Shown here: one piece after another, positions 24,788 to 36,933 of the stretch | Numbering within the stretch: the first letter of the stretch is position 1 | Layout of the letters: every line of letters begins with the position of its first letter | Assembly (NCBI GenBank): GCA_023078685.1 | Contig: JALGAS010000007.1 | Span: 3,534,001 to 3,598,000, forward strand | Source: Neopestalotiopsis rosae | Lineage: Eukaryota; Ascomycota; Sordariomycetes; Amphisphaeriales; Sporocadaceae | Direction of reading: 5' to 3' | Length of the DNA: 64,000 nucleotides | The notes under the pieces: generated by a model | What the model was told of the DNA's origin: nothing | Databases searched by the model: none | The model's input: the letters and a program-made list of their open reading frames with translations, nothing else | Translations under genes and position numbers: made by a program

Positions 24788-25799
24788 TCATCCTCAATTT
24801 GTGCGAGATATCAGTAGATTTCCGGGGGAAAGGCCATATAAATATAAGTAGGGGCCAAGTATTGGGGGAATTTTCATGTACACATCCAATTTCAACGGAC
24901 TTGATCTTACTACGCTGCTTTGAATCATCCCATTATTGAGACTGGTGAAACGAGGGCGAGCCAGCTCCTGATGTACAATTTGGCTGTACTTTGGGAGGCG
25001 TTGACTCTCACCGTTTTCCCATGGTCCGTCCTGTAGGCGTCAAACTTCAAAATGTAGGAATCAAGTCAATTCGCCATCATATACTCAGGCAGAAGATTGG
25101 TATTCACCTGTACCCTCGGCATGTAGGATTTCTAGTTTGAAGTTGGTCACAAGGCCAACTAATACTGAAAGACGTCCTTGTCCTGCAAGATACCAGAACA
25201 TGGAACAAAAAACAAACAAGCAAGCACAAAGATAATGTTGGTCTGAAGTTCCCATGCATGGTCACTTGGTCAGAGCACACATATGCTCTCAATAATTCAG
25301 GGCCTTATTAAAGCTCGCTTTCATTTCAAGCCTTCATCATGTCGCACTTACAATTGGCTCATAACGTCGCACGCAAATTATTGGATAAGCGAGCAGTCTT
25401 GCTGTGTGGATATGAACAATTATTTAAAGGCAACATGCGCCAGTATACCAAGGCTCAAAGGTAGTCCAGATCGAAATACACATTGAAATGAAAGCAGGCC
25501 AAAAAAGCCAAGACAGCTTGGAGGGAATGAGGTATTGCGTACTCGGCACATTTGGAGCTCGAAGAGAGTCTGTCAAACGGGACTCAGCGACCACGAAACA
25601 AGGCTGAGTGGGATCTCGAGGACCTGTAAATACAGCCAGATTGTGTACGACATTCCGTCAGCCCATCCCCGTGTTTCACCAGGTTCTGATACCAGAAGGC
25701 TGATCGACTCGTCAATCGAGGTACAACTTGACTTGGAGAAATCAACTCCCAAGAGTGAGTATACCACAGAAGTACCTTTGAGGTTTCTCTCGCACTGAT
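24788..25799. other. Intergenic
   Basis: 3' flank of the expansin-like gene. Overlapping frames on both strands at 25.5-25.9 kb show no shared support. A good-looking donor (aga|gtgagt, 25756) precedes an attag end at 25807, but the frames on each side do not join. Confidence 0.35.
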
Positions 25800-26525
25800 C
25801 CAATTAGCCCCCGCGCGGTCATAGTGACAGAATCTGGCCATATTGACGAGTTGAAACGGAGCTCTTCTGGCGGACAGTGCACTTCTGGCATTTCCAACGT
25901 CCATTCGAATCTCCAGAGCAATAAAGACTCCCAACTCGTGGTGGCCCAACCAAGTGATTCGGCTCAGAAACTGGTCAAAAGTCGAGAGACCAGAAATATA
26001 AACGTCAAGGCTGACCTTGAAATCATCTTTGCATGGGACATGATTATTCCGACATTATGGGATCTTTGCCGACGCGAAGCAGGAAACTTTCACGATCGTA
26101 TACCAAAGCTCCATTTTGGGCGAATACCACGACTTGAACAATATCCGAAAGACGACTTGCAGCACCAAGGCGAGTTGTTTGATTGCATTGCCAAGCTCGC
26201 CGTGTGAGCTTTTTCAGTACTAGATAAGTCAGAATCTCACATGGCAAGATATTAACGACAAAGCTTTAGCTGTGTAGCTGGAAAAATGCAGCGAAAACAT
26301 TTCCAGGCCAGATGGCTCATCGATGAGACCGCAGTTGGCACAGAGTTCACGACAGGATGTCTTTCGGACAAGGCCGTGGCTTACTGCAAGCGACGAAAGA
26401 CTTTGGCTGAGCCGTTTGTGAAGAAAAGGAATGGCCATCTCACTACAAGTGTAATGAAGGAAATGGCAATCTCGCAGCAATTGACGAACACTGTGGAAGC
26501 GGCGCTGGGGTCATTCGTGTCATAA
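25800..26525 (+). pseudogene. Unrecognised gene or gene remnant
   Basis: Two plus-strand segments join cleanly. The frame from about 25809 reads to a gtgagc donor at 26206. An acceptor ctttag at about 26267-26272 continues in frame as CVAGKMQRKHFQARWLIDET and ends at a TAA at 26523-26525. Both parts have normal amino-acid usage (for example LEIIFAWDMIIPTLWDLC). No in-frame ATG or joinable upstream exon starts the protein; the first internal ATG is near 26039. So it is either the 3' part of a gene whose 5' end I cannot place or a decayed copy. No family is recognised. Confidence 0.3.
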
Positions 26526-27219
26526 ACTGATTGAGTAAGAGAAAAGACATGGAATAGTTCCTTTTCTCTTCTCCGCGATAGAACATTTCTGGCATCAGTC
26601 TGACAGCAAGCCATGCCAAGAATATAGAAATTTAAGCTATTTTTGGACATTAAAAGACCATATAATTTCCCGCGAGCAACGGCTTGCAGCGGAACGGCTC
26701 ATTATAACCTAGGCGATTTGAGGCCAATTCCCCAACTGTGAATAGTCTAAATGTCAGGTGGAGCGGCAGACGACAAATTCATATGCCACGTTGCATCACT
26801 CCAATTCGTGTGTCAGCAATTCAACTCCAAGCCATCAGTGGCGCGGGGAAAACGAGACTATTGAGTAGCTGAGGTCTACCGCGTGATGGTCCAATGTTCG
26901 TGTTTTTATTTTGCCTCGACCAACACGAAGTCTTGAGCATGCAACGATGGAATGGCGCTTCCCCAATCTCACTTCACGATGACACTCAGTTGTGTGGGGA
27001 TGAGCGCTCAGTCAATGCTCGTATTCATGTCTTGAACTTGCGGTGACCGAATTCTGGACGTCACAATGTAGGCAGCTTTTGATTTGAGGCACATATCATT
27101 TTGAACGAATATAAATGAGTAGGTATTCCCAGCAAAGAAATGCGAATGCTCTAATCACTACCAATTCAACACATTAGCTTCGGCATCATTACTACTACTA
27201 CCTACGCATAATCATCAAG
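26526..27219. other. Intergenic / promoter
   Basis: Promoter region of the small secreted protein gene. No open frame of interest. Confidence 0.45.
27110..27116 (+). promoter_or_regulatory. TATA box of small secreted protein
   Basis: The sequence tataaat is placed 104 bases before the ATG at 27220. The leader that follows is CT/CA-rich (actactactacctacgcataatcatcaag directly precedes the start in outline), typical of highly expressed fungal genes. Confidence 0.5.
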
Positions 27220-27657
27220 ATGCAAATTATCAACGGTCTTTTCGCGGCACTCGCAGCCACCACTGCTCTGGCAGTACCCATTACAGACGCTGGCCTGACC
27301 ACCAGAGCCACCGCTCCGCAATGGACCATTGTCGGCATGAAGCGCGTCTGCGACTCTGCCGATACCACTTGCACCTGGTCATTCTCCATTGACACTCACG
27401 TCTCTCCCGTTACGGCTTGCACCTTTACTGTCAAGGGAAAACCCGCTAGCCAGACTTCGGGAACCGGAGCCAATTGTGGCGTCTACACGGTCACCAGTGG
27501 ATGGAGTGGACAGTTCGGTCCCGGCAATGGTTTCACCACGCTCTCGGTGGTTGACAACACTCAGAGGAAGATTGTATGGCCTGCCTATACCGACAAGCAA
27601 CTTGCTGGAGGTGCCGTTGTCACTCCGGATCAGAGCTATCCCGTAACCTCTCTCTAA
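27220..27657 (+). CDS. Small secreted protein
   Basis: A single exon of 145 residues. The signal peptide is clear (MQIINGLFAALAATTALAVP), with a short pro-like segment ending TTRA. The mature part is about 115 residues with four cysteines (RVCDSADTTC, VTACTFTV, TGANCGVYTV). They probably form two disulfides in a beta-rich fold. Regular aromatic/Thr/Ser strands (WTIVGMKRVC, TCTWSFSIDTH, FTTLSVVDN) recall small beta-barrel secreted proteins of the Alt a 1-like type, but I cannot confirm the family. Such proteins are candidate effectors or surface proteins; the function is unknown. The TATA box and smooth leader suggest strong expression. Confidence 0.75.
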   Translation: MQIINGLFAALAATTALAVPITDAGLTTRATAPQWTIVGMKRVCDSADTTCTWSFSIDTHVSPVTACTFTVKGKPASQTSGTGANCGVYTVTSGWSGQFGPGNGFTTLSVVDNTQRKIVWPAYTDKQLAGGAVVTPDQSYPVTSL

Positions 27658-27922
27658 GGCATGATGGATTCTGACATGGCAAGTTTGGCTGGAGCAGTGG
27701 ATGTGACGGAAGACGAGCCAAAGTAATACCGGCAAAAGGTTGAAAACGGAATATAGAATGATGAAAGGTTCATATTCTTCTGAATATATATCTTGTCCAA
27801 TCGTCCGGCTAGGGAGACATGACATGCAACTATTTACAAGAAACTTGTTTCAAGCCTTTTCGTTCCGCAACATACAAGGTCTGTGACAAGGCAAAACAGA
27901 CTCTTTCTTCAAGACGGTCATG

Positions 27923-29253
27923 TTAATTGAGGCATTGGTAGTAGTAGTCGTTGAGCACTGAGCAAGTGCCAGTAGCACATACTGTAGCACCTGTCCAACC
28001 ACTACCGCCGCATTGGCCGTAGAGTGTCTGACCTACGCTGTTGTGCGGTGTATTAGTGACTTTTCTCTATGAATCCATGAAAAGGAAACAAGAAAGGAAT
28101 AGAAATCCCCCGAAAAGTCTGCTACTTAGGCATGAAAGCGCTTTCGGCGCTTGCAAGCAGCCTTACTGAAATTCCCGTGTTAGTCTTCCCCACCACGAGC
28201 CGCCCCAAGGCTGCATTGAAAAGAATAAGTCACTTACGCTGTTGCCGTGGCAGCTGCCGAGGTAGTGGTCGCCTTGGTGGTAGTAGCCGCCTGGGTGGAG
28301 GTAACGGATGATGTGGTGGCCGGCACTGTCGAGGTGGTCAAGGTTGATGTAGCCAAGGTCGAGGTGGTGGCGGCGGAGGTCGTTGTAGCTGCTACAGTCG
28401 AGGTCGAAGCGGCAGAGGTCGAAGCGGCAGAAGTCGCAGCGCTCGAAGAAGATCCGGAAGAAGCATCTCCACTGCCAATCTCGGTGGTGAGGTCGCCGCT
28501 CTCAATATAGACGCCCGAGATGTAAATGTCCTCATCTGCGTCGGCATAGCCATCACGAGGCAACTCCAAGACACCGACGTGGAAGTCGGCACCGTTGCTA
28601 GAGGCGCTCACGGAAACTGGCGCGACAACCTGGGTGAGGGCATCGCTTCCAGTGGAGTGCCAGAAAGCGACAGTCTGGCCATCAAAGTCGATCTCGTAGG
28701 CAATGTTGTGCCAAACGTCGGCCTCCCAAGTCACGTTCCATTGGGACTGGCTGTTGGCCATCCAGCGCAGGTTGGCGTCGGTGGTTCCAGAGGCTCCAGA
28801 CAACCAGCCGGCCTTCAACTCGGTAAAGTGGGACTCGAAGAACATGATCTGGTGCTCTCGAGTCTGGGCCGGCGGGTTGACATCGGAGCGCTTGATGCTA
28901 AAGTGGTAGTAGACAGTGCCCGCGTTGATGGCAGCGCTCGTTTGGGGAATCAGCTCTGTCCTTCGCATCGTCTGGCCGTTCCAGTAAGCCGTGTCGGTCA
29001 AGGAGATCTTGGCACCCTGGGTTGAAGCAGAGTCGGCGGGATTCTTGTAATCGCTTGACAAGTTGACGTACTCGGTGGTCTCGCCATCACCGTGAATGTA
29101 CCACTGATATGGGCCGACCTGGTTAGACCAGCTCCAGTTGTCAAGATCCGAAGCCGAAGACAAGTCATTGAAACGGCCATCCCAGAGGACAGTACCAGCA
29201 CTGGCGACGCTGACCAGCGAGGCTACACCAGGGACGAGGGGAGTGAACTTCAT
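27923..29253 (-). CDS. GH131 beta-glucanase with C-terminal CBM1
   Basis: Two exons (29253-28238 and 28037-27923) with a 200 bp intron encode 376 residues. A signal peptide (about 1-19) precedes a GH131 catalytic domain (about 20-255: [52 protein letters not shown]). A Ser/Thr/Ala linker of about 80 residues follows, probably O-glycosylated, then a family 1 cellulose-binding module ([16 protein letters not shown], then YYYQCLN). GH131 enzymes act on beta-1,3/1,4/1,6-glucans, and CBM1 binds crystalline cellulose. Within the intron a second good acceptor (28166-28167) opens an alternative last exon, 28165-28126, ending [12 protein letters not shown] then stop, which lacks the CBM. The CBM form is given as the main call because the module is complete and in frame. 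Confidence 0.85.
28126..28165 (-). other. Candidate alternative last exon of GH131 gene
   Basis: After the donor at 28237, the acceptor atttcag (with ctaac about 14 bases upstream) gives a 40-base exon in frame. It codes [12 protein letters not shown] and then TAA. The exon has no GT, so it cannot be an internal cassette spliced on to the CBM exon; it would replace the CBM. Confidence 0.4.
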
Positions 29254-30315
29254 CTTGAAAGAATGGGATAGAAAAGAAAGAAAGGTTCGATTGGTGAAGG
29301 AATGAATGGAACAACCGACCAGCCGGCAAAAGAAATCACAATAGACAGAGTAGTGAAAGAGACTCTACAATGGCTCTCGCAGCTTAAAGGTCGAGCCGGA
29401 CACGATAGTTTTAAGAGATGGCCATGGACGATGGACCAAAGTCTTGGTAGTATCCATCCTGGCTCGGGTACGCGCATGGCAAGGTTGATTTCCACCTGAA
29501 CCTACCAAGTAGCATTGTCATTGAAACACGGTCCGCCGAGGCCATGGACGCTCCGTTTCAAACAAAGGCATGGAGGCAGCGAGTCCGGGGGAGCAGAATT
29601 GCAAACATTGAGGAAGGAAATGAGCAGAATAAAGGTATCCTAGGATGCGCCTTGGCGGGTTCGTCTGATGTTGATTAAAGAGGGACATGGAGCACCAGTG
29701 GGCCGTCTCCACTTCCCAGAATCGCTTGCTTCCGAGCGGCTGACAGAATTCGCACGAATGATGTGGGACTACTGAGAGCCTCCTTTCTTCATATCCTTGG
29801 CAATGCGCTTAAAAATGAATTTGACGAGGATCTGGTAGAGGATTGATTATACTTTGTCCACACTAGTACGATGCAGTATCCTCCATTTCGCGATAGCCGA
29901 AGCTCCGGATTATGTATATCTGCTGCGACGAAGCGAGCGGTCCTTGAATGTCTTGTATCCTGAAGCCGTATCGCTGGAGCCAAACAGAGGCCCTTGTATC
30001 TTTTTCGGGAACTCAGCCGAACTTGACAGACAACTGGAAATGACAATCAGGGGCCAAAGGATTGGGCAAGGATGTTTGCGGTTCATTCTCTAGAGACTAC
30101 CCATATCGAAATGCTTCTCGAACGTGTTGCACGATACGGGTAGGGTATCTATTGATGGTATATTTCGTCATTGTTTAAACAAGGTATCCGTTACAATTGC
30201 TGCCAAATGTTGGAAGAACGCCATAAACGCCCACCAGTCCAGTCTCCTCTAACTGCGTAAATCTCACAAGTCTGCCATGCGAATGAGTATTCGCCTGCCG
30301 TCGGCGGGAATAGCA
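29254..30315. other. Intergenic
   Basis: GH131 promoter (left part) and the 3' flank of the Dug2-type gene. Short frames only. No gene seen. Confidence 0.45.
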
Positions 30316-33119
30316 TTACAATTTTCTAAAAACATGTCCAATGATTTCCCGGCTTTTGATCAAGTTGGTCACCCGGAGGCGCTCGTTATCCAGATGAGCG
30401 GAATCGCTGGCTTGGCCGCAGGGCAGATGGGCTGCCGGGGCATCAAACTCCTTTTCCAGAAATCGAATCGCCGGAATCGATCCGCCCTCTCGGATGTAGA
30501 GTGGCTTTCGTGGTTTGGTAAGAGGTGTGGCCGGGCTGCCTGCCAACTGTATGCTTTTGGCAGATGAATCTCCAAATGTCAAGCGATGTGACTCTCGAGC
30601 GTCAAGCCCCTCCAGACTCGGTCGCCGGGCGGGGGCGGCGTCTTCAGGGCCACTGTCCTCTGGCGTGGCATCCGTGCTTGCAAACAGAGGTGCCCAGGCC
30701 TTCATGATTGCCTCCTCGAGCGTACGGAAGATATAATTATCAGGATCGCCGAGCCACGGTTCAGCTTTGTTGTCGACGTCGATACGCAGGACGTTCTCAC
30801 TCTCGAGCTGCTCAAACTCCTTGTTCAAGTAGGCCGTGAGAGAATCAATGACCTGATCTACCTCTTGGCCAGGAACCAGTCGGAAACTGATATGCGAACT
30901 TGCATGACTGCTGACCAAGCTTCCGTCAGGTCCAGACACTTTGAAACGATGAATGGTCAGGTTGGGCTCGCGCCATCGAGCCATCAAAGACTTTTTGCGG
31001 TCAGTCGCCGTCATGTTGGTTGGTTCCTGATTCACCAGGACCGAGACAATGTCGTCGTAGCGAGCCTCCTCTTCGGGCTTCAGGGGCAGAACCCCGTCAT
31101 AGAAGCCCGGAATGAGCACACGGTTTTTGGGGCCCTTGAGCCTTGCCAAGAGGGTGGTCAAGTCGGTCAGTGGCTCATTCATCAAGTAGCTGCCATCCAC
31201 GCCCGAATGGAGGTCTGGGTGCTTGGACTCGATGCAGACAGTGGCATGAAGGACGCCTCGCAGTCCATAGGTCAAGCAGGGAGTTTCGTCATTCAGCCAG
31301 TAGCTGTTAGCTAAGAGAATGTAGTCGATATTGCCGATTCGGTCTTTGTTCTGGCGAATGGTTTCTCTAAACCCGCGCGAGCCAGACTCTTCTTCGCCCT
31401 CAATCAGGAAAATAATGTCTGAGTCCAGTGCCTTTGCTTGCATCAGATCCGTGACAGCGTAGAGGGCAGCCATGATGGGGCCTTTATTATCGCTCACGCC
31501 TCTGCCGTAAAGATATCCATTAGTGCCCTTGAGCTGGAATGGATCCGTATTCCATTTGCTATTCTTTGCATCGGCTGGGACCACATCGTAATGGCCATAA
31601 AAGAGGATTCGCTTGCGCTTGACGGCCGGAGTAAGCTTTCCTGCAAATTTGGCAAACACAACCGGATGGTGGTTGTTATTGTCGGTGCTTAGCATGTGCA
31701 CATCGGCTCCCAGCTTGCGGAAGAGCGTTCGGAGAAAAGAGGCTCCCCGGCGGCAGTCTTCGGCAAACTCGGGACGCGAGGAAATCGTCTTGAAGGACAC
31801 AAACTCTCGCAGACTCGAGATCATCATATCTTCATCACCCTCTGTAGGAGACTGCTCACTCGCGGGCGGGTTTTCGACCACCCAGACGGCTACATTGTTG
31901 TCGTTTGCGCCCGTTATGAAGAGTTGACGTCCTTCGTGATTGGTGACGGCCGATGCGAGAATCTTGCCTTCGTGGGCTTTGAACTGAGTGAGGAGTTGGT
32001 ATTTTTGGCTGACGTTTTGGGCGGCGTTGGGCTGAAACTCTCCATAGTGCACCGTGCTGTGTTTCTGCCAAGGACATTAGATGACGCAACTTGATACTTG
32101 TTTCCCGTACAACTCACACTCGCAGTGCCGGTAGAGCCAGCGCTCCAGAGATGGCCTCTTCCCATTTGCAGAGCCATGACATCACCTCTATGAGCCTTGA
32201 TCACTCGAAGCTTCTGTCTGGTGTCGAGGTCCCACAGCTCAATGATGCCCTTGATCTTGCCACTGTAGAGAAACGATCCGTCAATGGCCAAAGACATGAC
32301 GGATTCGGCATTATCTTCGCCTAGAGCCATGATTTCCTGTAGGCCGTTTTCTATGCCGTCCGTGCCCACTTCCTTGCCGCCGAGCTTCCAGATCTTGATG
32401 GTTCCATCTCCTCCACCCGAAATCAGAACGTCGTCTTCGGGCTCAACAGATGCGGTGACGCCCTTGGCCATGAGCATGCAAAAGACATAACCATAGTGGG
32501 CGTACTGTTTGATGCAGCGCCTATCAGCCTCCAAAACGGTATGTGAGCGCGGAATTAAATCATATCGTTCGTCGGTCGGTCTTGGCGTGGATGCGCCACC
32601 AACGGCCCTCGAGTCGAAGAAGCGGTGATTTCTGCGGTCTGGGTGGCTCTGCGAGTCCTGGCTCACTCTACAACCCGAGTCCCTCAGGCCAGCCCATTGT
32701 ATGGTGGTATTTTGTGCTCCAAAGTACACCGTGTCGTACTGTGAGGAGTATGCTACAGAGAATATGTCGCCAAACGAATCATATGTGCTGTAAATTTCGT
32801 AGAGACGCGTCATGGTGCGCGGGCACCAGACATTGACAATCGGATCGCTTGCGCTCGAGAATAGGAGAGATCCATCGTCGGAAAGGAACAGGCACATGAC
32901 GCTGCGCTTATGTGCTTGTATTCGGTTTGTTTGTTGAAAGCTGCCCAGCGACCAAACCACAATCTCTCCATCTTGTGTACCGGCATAGATGCTATCATTG
33001 CCAACTGCGAGAGCCAGCACAGAGCTTTCATGCTTGAGAACGTGGTCCAAGTCGGGTGTCGTATGAGGCGGTGCACCTATCAGCGGCGACGGCGCACAAT
33101 GGCTGGTAGCTGAGGGCAT
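30316..33119 (-). CDS. DUG2: Dug2-type WD40/M20 peptidase (glutathione turnover)
   Basis: Two exons (33119-32118 and 32064-30316) with a 53 bp intron encode 916 residues. The first 390 or so residues are WD40 repeats (ALAVGNDSIYAGTQDGEIVVW, DDVLISGGGDGTIKIWKL, SLAIDGSFLYSGKIKGIIELW in part). The rest is an M20 metallopeptidase: ILFYGHYDVVPAD with its metal His and Asp, YGRGVSDNKGP, LIEGEEESGSRGF with the Glu pair, HPDLHSGVDGSYLMNEP and the final HLPCGQASDSAHLDNERL. This domain order is that of yeast Dug2 (878 residues), which with the amidotransferase-like Dug3 cleaves the gamma-Glu bond of glutathione in the cytosol. Dug3 and Dug1 are not in this window. Confidence 0.88.
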
Positions 33120-36100
33120 TATGTCTATTGGAGTTGCAGGTCAATACAAAGATGCATGCTGAGAGGGCACTGCGTCGTTGGAGGAAATGACTGTTGGTGC
33201 GGTGAAGTAGGATGCGACCAGTATTTCCAAAATTGAGCAAACAGAAAGGACAGAAAAGGGCCACTGCTGTAGAATGGCGTGATCACTTTGGGGTTTCAGT
33301 CTCGGCAGAATCTAAAAGATATTGAATGCAATGATATGGGAAATGCGCGTTCACGATAGCGCGACTTTGCTCTGAGCTGTTTGGGTATTTCGTTATGTGG
33401 TGTGATGGGCAGTATTGCATATGATGGCTCGGTGGCCAATGACTCGCAAGTGACCCGAAGTCGCTGCCAACGCCATTGCGGCAGTCGGACCAGCATCCAC
33501 TAAGACATGCGTGGCCAGGGGTCCAACTTGCAGCCCTACCAGAGCTGAATGCGCGCTGCTGGCTGCTAGAGGGCTGAAATGCCAATTGGCTGGCTCAATT
33601 GGCAGTAGTAGTCTCCAAACATGCAGCGCTGGCTGTGGGGGATGCTCTCTACCTGCGGGTCTGGGGGTACAGTACGTGACTGAGTATTGAGTTTCTGGAA
33701 CTTTTCCATCAATCCAGAGATGGTTTTCTGAATTGTTCCATGTTATCCATTTTCAATGATGCCCGACGGAATAGGCGAGCGGAATGGGAGCTACACACAA
33801 GAATAGATAAAAAGGTAGAAATGATCATACGTAAGGACTAGGGGGAAGAGGTTAACGAGGTCAGGAAAATACTCGCCTTTGCCCCCATTCTTAGTTGCAG
33901 CAATTTCCATGGACGTGCTGCTGTCCTTGATATTCTCTTCTTCTTGAATCTTGCGACATCCGCCACAGTCTGGACTGGGTTTGGGTTTTGCTGTGACAGC
34001 CATGATCTTTTTATGGCGTGTCCATGCGCATTCAGTGCTTGTGCTGGAAGAGGGACGCAATCGGCCTTTTTGAGCGTACAAAATGAGGATTGAAGATGGT
34101 ATTGTAGATTTTCCCCCCTTCCACTCAAGCACGGCAGCGGTCAAGGTTCCTGGCTAGGCGGTTTGCTGAGACTTGCTCTACGTGTTCTATTAGTCCCAGC
34201 AATGACGCGATATCGAGAACGGTGGCATCATCCACGTGCAAAGTGTCCTCAACGGCTCACGTGAGCGTTATGATCCTTTTCTTTTTCAATTGCATCCTGA
34301 TGCCGACGCAAGTATGGCTTGGACTCGGTCGCAATGGCTCATGAAACGAGATCTTTTCGGATTCCTGGCAATACCAAAAGAAATCACAAAAACGATGTAG
34401 CCTCCATCACGGGCGGCACGAAAGTGCGCGTTTTATTACCCGACCTTGACCAGCGGTGCTGCTCAACCTAGATGTGAGTTTACCAGAACGCCACCAAAGA
34501 TACGGATCTGATTACCTTGACGAGTCGGCTCAGATCGAGACTCATAAATTTCTTATATGTTCAACTCTGCCTGGTAGGTCGGTGCTAGATACATCTTTTG
34601 TGTTAGATCCAGGTTATGTAGTAGCTGAGGCTCGGCTGGGAAGGATAGGCTGCTTTGAACGTCGTAGCCACATTGGAAGCTCTCCACACATAGTGAGGAA
34701 GTGTGCCTGGTTCAGCGGGCAGTCAGGAACGTGACTCTGTGTTCCCTTGGTGAGTATAATTGGTTGCGGAGGAAAAGGCAGAGACTGGACTTCATACGTG
34801 TGACTTGTACTATAGCAGTAGCTCATGTTTTCCCGTGTTCTACAATACTGGTCATCTTGAATCGCGTGGGAGCACAGCGGGAACAGGGAGTCTTGCTCTT
34901 CCATCTTCTTAGGTAAGGCAGAACTATCAGCCGTCCGTGGGTAGCAAATGGACCGAAAGCTCCATCTCGAGCCGAATCAATACAAAGGTAGATCTGACGT
35001 TTCTCGGAGTGATTCAAACTTGCTTCTTGCAACTAGCATTGGTGAGAAGCCGTGTTATTTGAAAATACGAGGCCAGGATACTCTGATCTAGGCGCGTAGT
35101 TGACTAGGGCGGCTATAAATCACAGCAGTCGAGGCAGCATCCAGGTGGAGAAAATGACCGCACCTTGGAGCAGTTACTACATATGTGTGATCGGCATATA
35201 TACCTACCGTACTTCTTAAAGCTGTCCGACTTTGGCAGTCTTGACGCACCGTTTCGATATCACACTGGCCCATGTACCCTGTCTCCCACATAGTCGTAAT
35301 GACCATTTTCAGCGCGCACAGTAGCACCAGGCACTCACTCTTGTTCATCCAACGACCAGACTTTAGCGAGTCTAACCCGGGTCTGGATTCTGTGCTGACA
35401 ATTTAGCCTACAAACCCTCCAAGTCTTCGAAACGGCGAATGTCATTAGGCTTTTGACTTTCACACAGTTTCCCTCGAGACAAGTTTGATGACAGCCTCGT
35501 CAAAAGAGGCAACTTGCACACGAGCGACTACCAAGGTAAGTTAGGCACTTTGATGTGGCATAAACTGCAGTGCTAAGCATGCAACCACGGAAGCGGGAGT
35601 GTTAGTTGTCCACGTACGCGCACCATGTTCAAAGTAGCGGGCAGCCAATGAAATTTGAAATGTTGAAATACATGATGTTGGCCAGTCTCATGCTCGGACC
35701 AATGAGTATGGAGATTGCAAACAAGGCGAGCTCTTCGCTGATTGCCTTGTCAAGCTTGCTCGTGCTCATGGATAGCGCAGCTGGAATTGCTGAAAGGGTG
35801 GGGGTATTCATGGAGATATGCCGGAATCAGGGCCCGGCCGGCACGGAATTGGTGTCCGACAGGGGGGCGCTGACGAGACGACGTCATGTCGGCTCTCAAC
35901 TAGCTTCATCTTTACCAAAATATTTCCTTTTCCTCCACTCTGGGCAGGTCTGGGATGTCGCCGATTTTGCCCTACCTGAGTCTTCGGGACTTGCTTCTGT
36001 CCAATGAGGCAGGCTTTCTTTTCGTTCTTTTCGGCAAGTCTAGAGTCCACGACCAGCAAAGCGCGTTTTACTGCCAATCATCGCTATACCTTGCATCGAC

Positions 36101-36600
36101 AAGACTTTCGGAGATTTTGCCCGGCATATCTCATGCGCGGAACATCTCGGGATGTGCTTTAAAGGCCAATGTGGCAGTGTGGTTGTCCGGATTTGGTCAG
36201 TCGTCTCGTCGTAACATATTTCCGATTTCTCTATCTTGCTTTCGGGAGTACTGCATACATGTATGTTAAATATGATCGGCATAGACTTGCAATGCGTATT
36301 GTGCGGGAGTTTCTGGGCATCCTTGTGAGTGTGTGTGGAATGAATATACAACCATAGTATGGATTTTGGTCTCTGCCAAAAAAGAGATCCGAGAACAAAG
36401 ACCAACAGAAATAGCAACCAGTTGCCCAAAACCGGATGTGATTCAGGATCATGACATCTCATTTCTTGATTCAAATCGACGTAATGAGAGCATAGTACGG
36501 GCTTGAAATCAAACCACCAACGGAGAGGCGTCAACGAGGTCCACGATGCGCACGCACACCTTCGTTGAATTGTATCAGCTGACCGACCCGCCCGTGTGGG

Positions 36601-36616
36601 CCTGGGGATCCCCAGG
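36601..36616. promoter_or_regulatory. 16-bp palindrome with paired CreA-like sites
   Basis: cctggggatccccagg is a perfect inverted repeat about 320 bases before the transporter ATG. Each arm holds CTGGGG, which fits the SYGGRG consensus of the carbon repressor CreA/CRE1. A further CTGGGG is at 36665-36670. Paired sites are typical of strongly CreA-controlled promoters. Confidence 0.5.
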
Positions 36617-36622
36617 ATGAAC

Positions 36623-36630
36623 TGACGTCA
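36623..36630. promoter_or_regulatory. CRE (ATF/CREB) site
   Basis: A perfect tgacgtca octamer, seven bases after the CreA palindrome. It matches the site of fungal bZIP factors of the Atf1/AtfA type. Confidence 0.5.
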
Positions 36631-36810
36631 CAATCCCCATGGGGCTCTCAGAATCGTATCCGCTCTGGGGGAATTACCTTAATGAAGTAGCCTGCCTTCG
36701 AGTCAGCACCAGGGGAAGCACTACAATGAATCCGGCATTTTACTCCACAGTAGTGCCGCGTTAGCATCTCCTCCAACGGTTCTACTTGATGTGGGTTGGT
36801 GAGAGGCAAG

Positions 36811-36820
36811 TATATTTAAG
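36811..36820 (+). promoter_or_regulatory. TATA box of sugar transporter
   Basis: tatatttaag starts 123 bases before the ATG at 36934, giving a plausible core promoter. Confidence 0.45.
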
Positions 36821-36933
36821 ACTCGGGTAGTCGCTGTAATAAAAATAACTGCGTGTGTGATTATCCAGTCCCTTTTCATAAGTCTCTATTCCGAGTCACC
36901 ATTATCTCGGGCACTGCTCTTTGAAACATCAAG

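Larger units (their letters stand above)
33120..36933. other. Long intergenic region
   Basis: 3.8 kb with no supported gene. Frames at 33.8-34.1 kb (-), 34.5-34.7 kb (+) and 35.6-36.0 kb (+) have no motifs or credible start and splice structure. The right 350 bp is the sugar-transporter promoter, listed separately. Confidence 0.4.

Noticed and set aside
33791..34144. Minus-strand frame with PSPDCGGCRK, considered as a Cox17-like copper chaperone
   Set aside because: The paired CxxxxxxxxxC helices of that family are missing and the tail is hydrophobic chance sequence.
35606..36007. 133-codon plus frame with a hydrophobic centre
   Set aside because: It has no recognisable family, and equally long frames exist on the other strand.
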